Of a stretch of DNA of 64,000 nucleotides, positions 36,086 to 43,449 are shown piece by piece. The translations under genes and the position numbers were made by a program. The notes beneath the pieces were generated by a model, which was not told the origin of the DNA, did no database searches, and was given only the letters and a program-made list of their open reading frames with translations. Position 1 is the first letter of the stretch, and each line of letters begins with the position of its first letter. The DNA comes from Xenorhabdus hominickii. Lineage in GTDB: Bacteria; Pseudomonadota; Gammaproteobacteria; Enterobacterales; Enterobacteriaceae. The stretch lies in assembly GCF_002632725.1 (NCBI RefSeq), contig NZ_NJAI01000003.1, forward strand, positions 62,001 to 126,000, written 5' to 3'.

Positions 36086-36739
36086 TTACATACGAGCGAT
36101 CAGTGTGGTCAGCTTATTTAGCCACTGACTGAAATGTGGGCATTGGGAACGAATGGTATCTAAGCCAATATCACCGACAATCAATGGGCCATGTAAGGTT
36201 TTATGATAATTGGGAATGATGGCCAAAATGCGTTTAGATGGCGCTGTTTGTGGGCTGTTGTTGATATCTTCAGGCGTATCAAATTTATCTTTGATGGCCT
36301 GTAGTGCGGCAATCGGCGCATTGTCATCAAGCCAGTCAGCAAATTTTTCGGGTTGGCAGAACAGTAAGGCTTCAAATTCATGTAATAACAGATTGGGAAT
36401 AAAATTAGCCTGTCCGATATCATGAGCAAAAGCCTGCTCCAACTGTACGACCCGTTCGTTGCCTGCATTATCCCGTTGGGCATTATAGTCAGGGAAATCG
36501 GTAGGCAAACCGTAGTAATCGATAAGTGTCGTGACGAATGCCCCGGGATCTTGTCGGCATAAGCGGGTAATTTGGTGTTTTACTTTGCCATAACTCGTGA
36601 TCCCACCTTTCTGGCTGGAACTTGTCTGAGCTAATATGGGAGTCAGATAGATCTGTTGTGCGAAGAAATAAGGCGCCAGTACATCCCGAACGAACGTTTC
36701 TTCCGTCTGTCCTTCTACAAAAACATGAATACGGATCAT
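36086..36739 (-). CDS. DUF4276 (Toprim-like) partner of the adjacent ATPase
   Basis: 217 residues from the ATG at 36739, which overlaps the ATPase stop by 4 bp. The start IRIHVFVEGQTEETFVRDVL has the Glu of a Toprim-like nuclease, TLIDYYGLP provides the acidic strand, and NLLLHEFEALLF and RILAIIPNYHKT are DUF4276 signatures. With the AAA ATPase it resembles a split OLD-type or PARIS-like (ATPase plus Toprim) defence pair, though PARIS itself uses DUF4435. An anti-phage or anti-plasmid role is inferred. A longer frame to 36775 is less likely. Confidence 0.8.
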   Translation of the reverse strand: MIRIHVFVEGQTEETFVRDVLAPYFFAQQIYLTPILAQTSSSQKGGITSYGKVKHQITRLCRQDPGAFVTTLIDYYGLPTDFPDYNAQRDNAGNERVVQLEQAFAHDIGQANFIPNLLLHEFEALLFCQPEKFADWLDDNAPIAALQAIKDKFDTPEDINNSPQTAPSKRILAIIPNYHKTLHGPLIVGDIGLDTIRSQCPHFSQWLNKLTTLIARM

Positions 36740-37827
36740 CGCTGTGGTCTCCCGCCGAGTAAGTTTTTCTTCCATAATTCACCCAGGCTATAGTCTTCAA
36801 GCCATTCGGACAGCGTTTCATTATCCAGTCGCTTAAAAGTGGAAGCGCCTTGTTGTTTGTCGACCACAATCAGGTCATCAGCATTAAACTGATTAACCAA
36901 CTCAACCGACTGAGTAGAAATAATCAGTTGGTGTTGATTACTGGCATTTTTAATCAGACCAGCCAGTACATTGATTGCATAAGGATGGAGTCCGAGCTCA
37001 GGTTCATCAATAATAATCGAGTAGGGCATGTAGTCTTCGGGTTGTAACAGCACCGTTGTTAATAAAATAAAACGCAGTGTACCATCAGATAATTCACTGG
37101 CTTTAAAAGGAATATCCTGCTCTTTTTCTGTCCATTCAAGTTGAATATAGTCGGCATTATCCGGCGTAGGCCGCAGGTAAAAATCACCAAAAAAAGGGGC
37201 AACCATCTGGATGGTTTTGATAATGCGGGTGTAATGCTGCTGATGGTGTTTTTGCAGGCGATACAAAAACGCCGCTAAATTAGCCCCATCTTCCCGCAGA
37301 TAATCATTGTCATTAATACGGTGGGTTTGTTTGACTTTGGCACTGTCACTCGTGTCATGAAAATGGTATACCCGCCAACAAGGTGTGATCGGCAAGGTGT
37401 CATTTTCGAGATTCGCATGATGCTGATTGACCTGAGATTCAAAATGTCCGGCTCCAATATCATACTCTCTCTTGCTGTCGCCAAAGAGTGATTCATGGCG
37501 GAACATCATACGGTTATCATTAGTGGGTTCCAGCTCAAATTTATAACCATTATGACCAAAAGAAAGCGCGGCACTCATACACTCGGTTTTTTTACGACCA
37601 AAGTGCAATAACGTGTCGGGTCCCCCCATTTTGCCAACAAGGGATTGTAAGCGCTGATCGAGTAGTACGGAGGATAAACGAAAGAAACTGATGAAATTGG
37701 ATTTTCCGGCGCCATTGGCCCCAATAAGGACATTCAGGCTTCCCATTGGTAAATCACATTCTGCGATAGATTTGTAGCCTGTTATCTTAATTCTGCTTAA
37801 GTGGTCATTATTCGTTATTGGTTTCAT
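36736..37827 (-). CDS. AAA_21/OLD-like ATPase, putative defence operon with DUF4276
   Basis: 363 residues. SMC/OLD-like start IKITGYKSIAECDLP, Walker A LIGANGAGKSNFISFF (residues ~33-48), ABC-type signature ASELSDGTLRFILLTTVLL near 245-263, Walker B SIIIDEPELGLHPYA and ISTQSVELVNQF. There is no nuclease domain of its own; that comes from the overlapping DUF4276 gene. The pair sits between ssb and the nlp/pil block, a cargo position of the ICE, and is encoded against the ICE direction. Confidence 0.85.
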   Translation of the reverse strand: MKPITNNDHLSRIKITGYKSIAECDLPMGSLNVLIGANGAGKSNFISFFRLSSVLLDQRLQSLVGKMGGPDTLLHFGRKKTECMSAALSFGHNGYKFELEPTNDNRMMFRHESLFGDSKREYDIGAGHFESQVNQHHANLENDTLPITPCWRVYHFHDTSDSAKVKQTHRINDNDYLREDGANLAAFLYRLQKHHQQHYTRIIKTIQMVAPFFGDFYLRPTPDNADYIQLEWTEKEQDIPFKASELSDGTLRFILLTTVLLQPEDYMPYSIIIDEPELGLHPYAINVLAGLIKNASNQHQLIISTQSVELVNQFNADDLIVVDKQQGASTFKRLDNETLSEWLEDYSLGELWKKNLLGGRPQR

Positions 37828-38008
37828 AATTTTGCCTTTTCAGCATCATGTGACTCAATTGTGCCTTATTATACACTTTTCTGACGGTGGTCTGATGGAT
37901 ATTAGCTTGGGCAAGTACACCTGCCACGCTGAGTCTCTTATTTTAGATAATGCGCAAATAGGCAGTTTTTTGTTCTTTAAATCTGAGCAGAAGGTATAAC
38001 CCTGTCAT
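37808..38008 (-). pseudogene. Possible helix-turn-helix gene remnant upstream of the ATPase
   Basis: 67 minus-strand codons from an ATG at 38008, with one in-frame TAA at 37943-37945. The reading before it is MTGLYLLLRFKEQKTAYLRI and after it NKRLSVAGVLAQANIHQTTV then RKVYNKAQL, which looks like a small helix-turn-helix domain. It overlaps the first 20 bases of the ATPase gene. It could be a broken regulator of the ATPase/DUF4276 pair or chance; no family was recognised. Confidence 0.3.
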
Positions 38009-38019
38009 TTTATTTACTT

Positions 38020-38069
38020 GTTAAACTTACACGTTCGATTATTGAATTAGATAACGTAATTCGTTAAAG
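38020..38069 (+). promoter_or_regulatory. Conserved promoter-proximal block upstream of the structured leader (copy A)
   Basis: GTTAAACTTA, CGTTCGATTATTG and a closing GTTAAAG are shared with 9050-9099 (minus) at the same distance from the other leader copy. A promoter or operator for the nlp transcript is inferred. Confidence 0.45.
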
Positions 38070-38077
38070 TAGAAACG

Positions 38078-38247
38078 CTATCGGCAAAATCCGATAGTCA
38101 GGGATTTCCAACCCTGAAAGGTCAATCCACTGGTAGGTAGTTTCTACCAGTGTGCCTGTTATCGCCCTTTCAATGGCGGTTCAGGCAGGGGAGACTCACG
38201 TCTCGCCGGATCGATTGACCTCCGGTATTGGAAACCCTGTCTGAACC
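38078..38247 (+). ncRNA. Candidate structured leader RNA upstream of nlp-like gene (copy A)
   Basis: Predicted helices: P0 38078-38084/38091-38097 (loop CAAAAT); P1 38099-38111 with 38228-38239 (CAGGG-a-TTTCCAA/TTGGAAACCCTG, one bulge); P2 38120-38127/38213-38220; P3 38128-38136/38144-38152; P4 38154-38158/38182-38186 with 38163-38166/38175-38178; P5 38191-38195/38200-38204. P2-P5 sit inside P1, giving a multibranch fold. CAGGG can instead pair locally with CCCTG at 38112-38116, and GGTTCAG (38178-38184) with CTGAACC (38241-38247), so two folds are possible. The ATG is at 38280. Compared with copy B, six base pairs change on both sides. Confidence 0.75.
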
Positions 38248-38279
38248 ACCACCAATAATCAACAGAAGGGGAAGCAGGT

Positions 38280-38561
38280 ATGATTAACACTCAACAAGAC
38301 TGGCACCCAGCCGAAGTTATTTGTGCATTACGCAAACGTGGTACCACACTCGCTGCTTTATCCCGTGAATCGGGACTCAGTTCTTCCACTCTGGCAAATA
38401 CCTTATCCCGCTCGTGGCCGAAAGGAGAACTTATCATCGCGACCCGTTTGGGAATGGAACCCGCTGAAATCTGGCCCAGCCGTTATTTCGATGACTACGG
38501 CAATTTTATTGAACGAAAAATCCGTCAGTCGGTTGATGAAAATCAGGCAGCGGCTGAATAA
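38280..38561 (+). CDS. Ner/Nlp-family small DNA-binding regulator (copy A)
   Basis: 93 residues. DWHPAEVICALRKRGTTLAA, LSSSTLANTLSRSWPKGE and PAEIWPSRYFDDYGNFIERK place it with the Ner/Nlp/SfsB regulators. It is a close paralogue of 8563-8832, which lies outside the ICE. It is preceded by a conserved 170-nt structured leader and an AAGGGGAAGCAGGT ribosome-site region. It lies at the boundary between a cargo pair (ATPase/DUF4276) and the transfer genes, so it may regulate either. Phage Ner proteins repress early transcription; an equivalent job here is inferred. Confidence 0.85.
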   Translation: MINTQQDWHPAEVICALRKRGTTLAALSRESGLSSSTLANTLSRSWPKGELIIATRLGMEPAEIWPSRYFDDYGNFIERKIRQSVDENQAAAE

Positions 38562-38711
38562 CGCACGGATAAAAAAACTAACATTGACACACAATAACGT
38601 TTTTTCGGCATATTAATTTTCAGCAAACACAGTTGAGTTGTTCATTGAATACATTACCGGGTTCCTTGCATAGTCAGGATTATTTTACGACTGAGCAGGA
38701 ACCTATTTGGC

Positions 38712-39257
38712 ATGAAAATAACGGTGTTAATCGGCTTAATCGCGGTCATACTGACGGGATGCACGACTCCCGTGAAACAACCGCTCCCTCAGCCTTCCCA
38801 AAATAGCTTTTCTTCCGTGACGCTGACACAAAATGTGCAGTCGGTTTCACCGGATATTTATCAGCAAACACCCGAAGTCGTCCGCTACGGGCGCTATGTG
38901 CTGGTCAGTACCGACCCGACAGCAGTGCAGCGTGATCCACTTTCCCAGTTGATTGATATTCAGCTTCCCACATCCCAGAGCCCCACTGTGGCTGATGCCA
39001 TGCGTTATGCATTGCGCCAATCCGGCTACGCCCTCTGTGTGCCTGACAAGACGAATGATATTTTATATCGCCAACCGCTGCCATCCGTACACGCGCAGTT
39101 GGGTCCGATTCGGTTACGCACAGCATTGCAGATGATGGCAGGCCCGGCCTGGCAACTGGAGGTGGATGAGGTGCAGCGCAAAGTTTGCCATCATTTACGC
39201 CAGGGCTATCAGTTACCGGTTCCGGCTAAACAACCGCAGCAGGGAGGCGGACGTTGA
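38712..39257 (+). CDS. pilL: PilL N-terminal domain lipoprotein of the ICE
   Basis: 181 residues. Lipobox LIAVILTGCTT with the acylated Cys at ~17, then RYGRYVLVSTDPTAVQRDPL, SPTVADAMRYALRQSGY and LRTALQMMAGPAWQLEVDEV, a secretin-N/TonB-short-like fold typical of PilL in PFGI-1 ICEs. The rest of the type IV pilus operon (pilM-pilV) is not present: the next gene is PFL_4693. It overlaps that gene (TGATG). Confidence 0.8.
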   Translation: MKITVLIGLIAVILTGCTTPVKQPLPQPSQNSFSSVTLTQNVQSVSPDIYQQTPEVVRYGRYVLVSTDPTAVQRDPLSQLIDIQLPTSQSPTVADAMRYALRQSGYALCVPDKTNDILYRQPLPSVHAQLGPIRLRTALQMMAGPAWQLEVDEVQRKVCHHLRQGYQLPVPAKQPQQGGGR

Positions 39258-39955
39258 TGAAATTACACCAGCTCGGTGTGTTGGTATGGCTGCTGAGCAG
39301 TTCGGTCTGGGCAGTAACACCGACACCGTTAGCTTCACAGCAGACACGAACGACAGAAAGCCAGCCACAATCCCTGAAAAGTCAGGCTGAGCAGTGGCAG
39401 CTAAGTACCGGTGAATATCAGCGTTATCAGCACCTGATGAACGGGCCGCGGGGTATCCAATCGCAGGGACTTGATCCGTTGACCGCATTAGGTATTGAAG
39501 CCGAAAGCGAGGCCGAACGCCGTCGTTATGCTGAACAGTGGGTGAAGGCCGAGTTTGCCCGCACTGAAAAAGAGCTGCGTTTCCAGCGGGAAGTGAATGC
39601 GGCCTGGCAGCGGTTGTTTCCAGATGTCTTGCCGGTCAATATGGAAAAATCTCGTGAAGCAAACGGTCGCCTGGTATTGTTTGTCAGAGCCAAAGATTGC
39701 CCACAATGTGACATCCGTTTGGCTGAAGTCCTGGCGGCAAAGCAGCCGGTTGATATCTATCTGGTCGACAGCCAACGTAATGATGACACCTTACGGCAGT
39801 GGGCTAAAATGCATCATATTCCTGTTGAACAGGTTCGTAACCGGCAAATCACCCTGAATCATGATGCGGGATACTGGTTCCGGTTTGGTAAAGGACTGAT
39901 GCCGGTATTATTACGACAGGGGGAGCAGGGATGGCAGGTCACGTCATTACAATGA
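39257..39955 (+). CDS. TIGR03759 / PFL_4693 family ICE protein
   Basis: 232 residues with a signal peptide (LGVLVWLLSSSVWAVT). The blocks WQLSTGEYQRYQHLMNGPRG, DPLTALGIEAESEAERRRYA and LVLFVRAKDCPQCDIRL, then HDAGYWFRFG, are those of the family. The CPQC motif in a thioredoxin-like C-terminal half suggests a periplasmic disulfide or chaperone role in pore assembly (inference). It overlaps the next gene by 4 bp. Confidence 0.85.
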   Translation: MKLHQLGVLVWLLSSSVWAVTPTPLASQQTRTTESQPQSLKSQAEQWQLSTGEYQRYQHLMNGPRGIQSQGLDPLTALGIEAESEAERRRYAEQWVKAEFARTEKELRFQREVNAAWQRLFPDVLPVNMEKSREANGRLVLFVRAKDCPQCDIRLAEVLAAKQPVDIYLVDSQRNDDTLRQWAKMHHIPVEQVRNRQITLNHDAGYWFRFGKGLMPVLLRQGEQGWQVTSLQ

Positions 39956-40470
39956 AACGGTTGAGCGTATTCCCCATTATCGGCCTGTTATGGATGACTC
40001 CCTGCCAGGCCGAACTGAATGTGATTGCCGATTTGGGCGGCAAAGATGCTTCGCCTTTTTATGAAGGTATTCATGCTCAACCGGATGCTGTTTCTGCATT
40101 ACCACCTTCTTCTTTACCCGAAAAATTGGGTGAAGCAGCCATGTTACCGGTTAACACACCGGAATTGACTCCGGGAACAGTCATAAGCCGCCCATTGCAA
40201 TTACCCGGCATTGGGGCGTTATTTCTGATTGGGGATGATCCTGAATCACGCCAGTGGTTAAGCCAGCATGCTACTACATTGGCAAAATTGCATGCGGTGG
40301 GGTTGGTCGTCAATGTCAGGGAAATGGCGGACTTACAGACGCTGCGTGCGTTGGCTCCGAGTTTACACTTGTCAGCGGCTTCCGGCACAGAGCTGGCGCG
40401 TCGTTTGCAGTTACAGCATTATCCGGTGTTGATCACTGAAAATGCACTTACGCAGCAGCCCTCACTATGA
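39952..40470 (+). CDS. TIGR03765 / PFL_4695 family ICE protein
   Basis: 172 residues from the ATG at 39952, with signal peptide LSVFPIIGLLWMTPCQA. Contains LNVIADLGGKDASPFYEGI, PGIGALFLIGDDPESRQWL and SAASGTELARRLQLQHYPV, the family pattern ending in a 'YPVLIT' strand. It is a periplasmic transfer component of unknown detail. It is joined to PFL_4693 without the transglycosylase gene that usually separates them, and overlaps traD by 4 bp. Confidence 0.85.
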   Translation: MKRLSVFPIIGLLWMTPCQAELNVIADLGGKDASPFYEGIHAQPDAVSALPPSSLPEKLGEAAMLPVNTPELTPGTVISRPLQLPGIGALFLIGDDPESRQWLSQHATTLAKLHAVGLVVNVREMADLQTLRALAPSLHLSAASGTELARRLQLQHYPVLITENALTQQPSL

Positions 40471-42530
40471 GCCGTCGTTATGTGGTTGAAGCCTTGCTGC
40501 GTCCGGCTGTCGAGCTGAATACCGCTGTGGTTTCAGCGGTGGCCGCATTTATCTGCATTCGGGCACCCTGGGCGATTGCACTGGCACCCTCCGTCAGCTA
40601 TGTGATGGCAGGGAGTTTTACTGTATTAGCGATAATACGCACATGGCAGGGCATTCAGGTTATCCGCTATCGCCGAAATCTGAGCCGTTTACCGCGTTAC
40701 CAGATGAGCACAAAACACATTCCCGTCAGTCATCAGCGCTTGTTTCTGGGCCGGGGTTTTCGCTGGCAGCAGAAGCATACCCAGCGTTTGCAGGATACGC
40801 GACGACCGGAAGTCGAACGATTTGTGCAACCCTCTCAGGTTTATCAGCTTACCCGTTTACTGGAGCATCGAACCGAATACCGCTGGCCTCAGTTATCTGC
40901 GTTGTTACGCCGGGATTCGCCCTTTAATCCGGTGCGACCATTGCCTCCGGTTGGGGGCAATTCCATGATCCACGGTATTGAACCCCAGGAAGCGGAAGTG
41001 TTTATGGATCTGCGTGAACGGGTCGGACATACCTTAGTTATGGGCACGACTCGCGTGGGAAAAACCCGGCTGGCTGAACTGCTGATAACGCAGGATATCC
41101 GGCGGGGAGAGGTGGTGATTGTCTTCGATCCCAAAGGGGATGCTGATTTATTAAGGCGCATCTGGGCAGAAGCGCACAGGGCCGGGCGTGGCAGTGAACT
41201 GTCTCTCTTTCATCTGGGCTGGCCGGAGATTTCAGCCCGTTATAATGCGGTCGGGCGGTTTGGCCGGGTCTCCGAAGTCGCTTCCCGTCTGGCGGGGCAA
41301 TTGAATGGCGAAGGCAACAGTGCCGCGTTCCGGGAGTTTGCCTGGCGGTTTGTCAATATTGTCGCCCGTGCGTTGGTGGCACTGGGGCATCGGCCGGATT
41401 ACACGCTTATCACGCGTTACGTCAATAATATCAGCGAACTGTATCAGCTCTATGCCACTAAAGTGATGGTAGACAGGCAGCCTGTGCTGCTGGAACAAAT
41501 CAATCAAACCCTCGGCAAGCTGAAAGAAAAAGATATTCCGCGCAATATGCAGGGTCAGCCGGATGGGCTCCGGCTCTGGGCAATGGAAATGACGCTCAGT
41601 TCTGAGGCCGGTAAACAGCTCTATGACCCTATTCTGGATGGGTTACGCTCTGCCGTGCGTTATGACCGTACCTATTTTGATAAAATTGTTGCGTCCCTGC
41701 TGCCTCTACTGGAAAAACTGACCACGGGAAAAATCGCAGAACTGTTATCACCGGATTATCTCAATATGGCCGATTTACGCCCCATTTTCGACTGGGAGCA
41801 GGTGATCCGCAAGAATGGCATTGTCTATATCGGGCTGGATGCACTGTCTGACAGCGATGTGGCTTCGGCAGTGGGCAACAGCATGTTTGCGGATTTGGTC
41901 AGTGTGGCCGGGCAAATCTATAAATATGGCATGAATGCGGGGTTGCCGGTTAGGCAGGACGGGAAGCTGGCAATTAACCTGCATTGTGACGAATTCAATG
42001 AACTGATGGGGGATGAGTTTATTCCGCTGATTAATAAGGGCGGTGGTGCCGGTATGCAGGTTACCGCCTATACCCAGACCTCCTCGGATATTGAAGCCCG
42101 TATCGGCAGCCCGGCCAAAACCGCGCAGGTGATTGGTAACTTCAACACCCTGATTATGCTGCGGGTACGGGATAACCGGACAGCCGAGTTACTCACCAGC
42201 CAGCTGCCGGAAGTGGAAATCTACAGCAAGACATTGGTCTCAGGGCATTCGGATATTGCCGATGTTGAACAGGGACAGGATTTTACCTCGTCTACACAGG
42301 ACAGGGTCGGCACGGTCAAAACACCGCTGGTGACGCCGGCTGAGATGATTAACCTGCCGAAAGGACAGGCATTCGCCTTATTGGAGGGCGGGCAGTTGTG
42401 GAAAATTCGCATGCCTTTGCCCACCGGTGATGACGATGATGCCCTGATGCCGGCGAGTTTGCAGAACATCGCCGAGCAGATGCGACGGCACTACCGCACC
42501 AGTGAAAACTGGTGGGAAGAGAAGGGGTAA
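40467..42530 (+). CDS. traD: TraD type IV coupling protein (SXT/TOL subfamily)
   Basis: 687 residues. Two N-terminal hydrophobic segments (~15-60) are followed by a cytoplasmic ATPase: Walker A LVMGTTRVGKTRLAELLI near 191-208, EVVIVFDPKGDADLLRRIWA, and the conserved NLHCDEFNELMGDEFIPLIN and YTQTSSDIEARIGSPAK blocks (Walker B/arginine regions). It links the relaxosome to the mating pore and pumps the DNA strand. Full length for the SXT/TOL TraD group. Coupled by 4-bp overlap to PFL_4695. Confidence 0.95.
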   Translation: MSRRYVVEALLRPAVELNTAVVSAVAAFICIRAPWAIALAPSVSYVMAGSFTVLAIIRTWQGIQVIRYRRNLSRLPRYQMSTKHIPVSHQRLFLGRGFRWQQKHTQRLQDTRRPEVERFVQPSQVYQLTRLLEHRTEYRWPQLSALLRRDSPFNPVRPLPPVGGNSMIHGIEPQEAEVFMDLRERVGHTLVMGTTRVGKTRLAELLITQDIRRGEVVIVFDPKGDADLLRRIWAEAHRAGRGSELSLFHLGWPEISARYNAVGRFGRVSEVASRLAGQLNGEGNSAAFREFAWRFVNIVARALVALGHRPDYTLITRYVNNISELYQLYATKVMVDRQPVLLEQINQTLGKLKEKDIPRNMQGQPDGLRLWAMEMTLSSEAGKQLYDPILDGLRSAVRYDRTYFDKIVASLLPLLEKLTTGKIAELLSPDYLNMADLRPIFDWEQVIRKNGIVYIGLDALSDSDVASAVGNSMFADLVSVAGQIYKYGMNAGLPVRQDGKLAINLHCDEFNELMGDEFIPLINKGGGAGMQVTAYTQTSSDIEARIGSPAKTAQVIGNFNTLIMLRVRDNRTAELLTSQLPEVEIYSKTLVSGHSDIADVEQGQDFTSSTQDRVGTVKTPLVTPAEMINLPKGQAFALLEGGQLWKIRMPLPTGDDDDALMPASLQNIAEQMRRHYRTSENWWEEKG

Positions 42531-42539
42531 TTTCACGTC

Positions 42540-43298
42540 ATGGCACCGTCAGAAAACCCATCCCGTCAGCCTTCCCAACCATCCCGTAAGCATGGGTTGC
42601 TGTATCGTGTGTTATGGGAATGGCCGTGGCAACTTATCGGGTTTGTTGTGATGTCTTGGCTATTCAGTCTGTTACTGGAATATCTTGGGATGATTTTTTT
42701 CTGGCCGGACGAGGGCGCGGCTCACAGCCAGACGATGATGAAAACCGAGCTGCAATTTTTATCCTCGGAATTTACCCGGAGTCTGTTGTTGTCAGAACCT
42801 TCACAGACGGTCTCTGAGTGGTTGATGCAGGCGTATCAATGGCTGTTTGTTGACAGTGGTTTTCTGCACTGGATACAGGAGAAATCGCACTCTCAGCTTA
42901 ATAGCCGCAATGACTTTCTGCGTGAATTCAATACAGTATTACATAGCATATCGGGTTATTTGCGGGAATATGCGCTGGCGACGGTATTTATCACGATGGT
43001 CACGTTAATCAGGTTGGCTATTCTGGCGCTGTCTGTTCCGCTGTTTGTGATGGTGGTGTTGGTCGCGTTGGTTGACGGACTGGGACGGCGGGATTTACGC
43101 CGGTACGGCGCAGGCTATGAATCGAGTTTTGTGTATCATCATGCCAAACGGGGGATTAAACCCGCCTGCACCATTCCCTGTGTACTGTATTTATCCTGGC
43201 CGGATGTGGTGTATCCCACGGTGATATTGTTGCCTGCGGCACTCTTGCTGGGAATGGCGGTGGTGATCACGACATCGATGTTTAAGAAATACCTTTAA
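42540..43298 (+). CDS. TIGR03747 / PFL_4697 (DUF4400) ICE membrane protein
   Basis: 252 residues with four hydrophobic segments (WQLIGFVVMSWLFSLLLEYL; the ALATVFITMVTLIRLAILAL region; SVPLFVMVVLVALVDGL; and a C-terminal pair around VILLPAALLLGMAVVI). DGLGRRDLRRYGAGYESSFV, then YHHAKRG, is the family signature. It is an inner-membrane partner of TraD in mating. The gene ends the first transfer block; the next ICE gene in order, RAQPRD, lies 4 kb on, after the helicase-PLD cargo. Confidence 0.88.
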   Translation: MAPSENPSRQPSQPSRKHGLLYRVLWEWPWQLIGFVVMSWLFSLLLEYLGMIFFWPDEGAAHSQTMMKTELQFLSSEFTRSLLLSEPSQTVSEWLMQAYQWLFVDSGFLHWIQEKSHSQLNSRNDFLREFNTVLHSISGYLREYALATVFITMVTLIRLAILALSVPLFVMVVLVALVDGLGRRDLRRYGAGYESSFVYHHAKRGIKPACTIPCVLYLSWPDVVYPTVILLPAALLLGMAVVITTSMFKKYL

Positions 43299-43305
43299 AT
43301 TGCTG

Positions 43306-43349
43306 GACGATGGCCTACAAAACGGTTGTTTGTTTTATAGGCCATCGTC
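43306..43349. terminator. Long hairpin between convergent genes
   Basis: GACGATGGCCTA (43306-43317) pairs perfectly with TAGGCCATCGTC (43338-43349), extended by AAAAC/GTTTT inside and TGCT/AGCA outside. There is no long U-run, but the position between the ICE block and the convergent helicase gene suits a bidirectional terminator. Confidence 0.6.
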
Positions 43350-43449
43350 AGCAGACAAGCCGCACGGCGGCGCGTCAGTGATTGCTCTCCGTCTTTGAGG
43401 CTGTTTTTTGCCAGTTTAGATGCTGAACACAATATGGCGTCTGTGATAG

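Noticed and set aside
36086..37827. Calling the ATPase/DUF4276 pair PARIS
   Set aside because: PARIS uses DUF4435 as the Toprim partner; the family here is DUF4276, so only an analogy is claimed.
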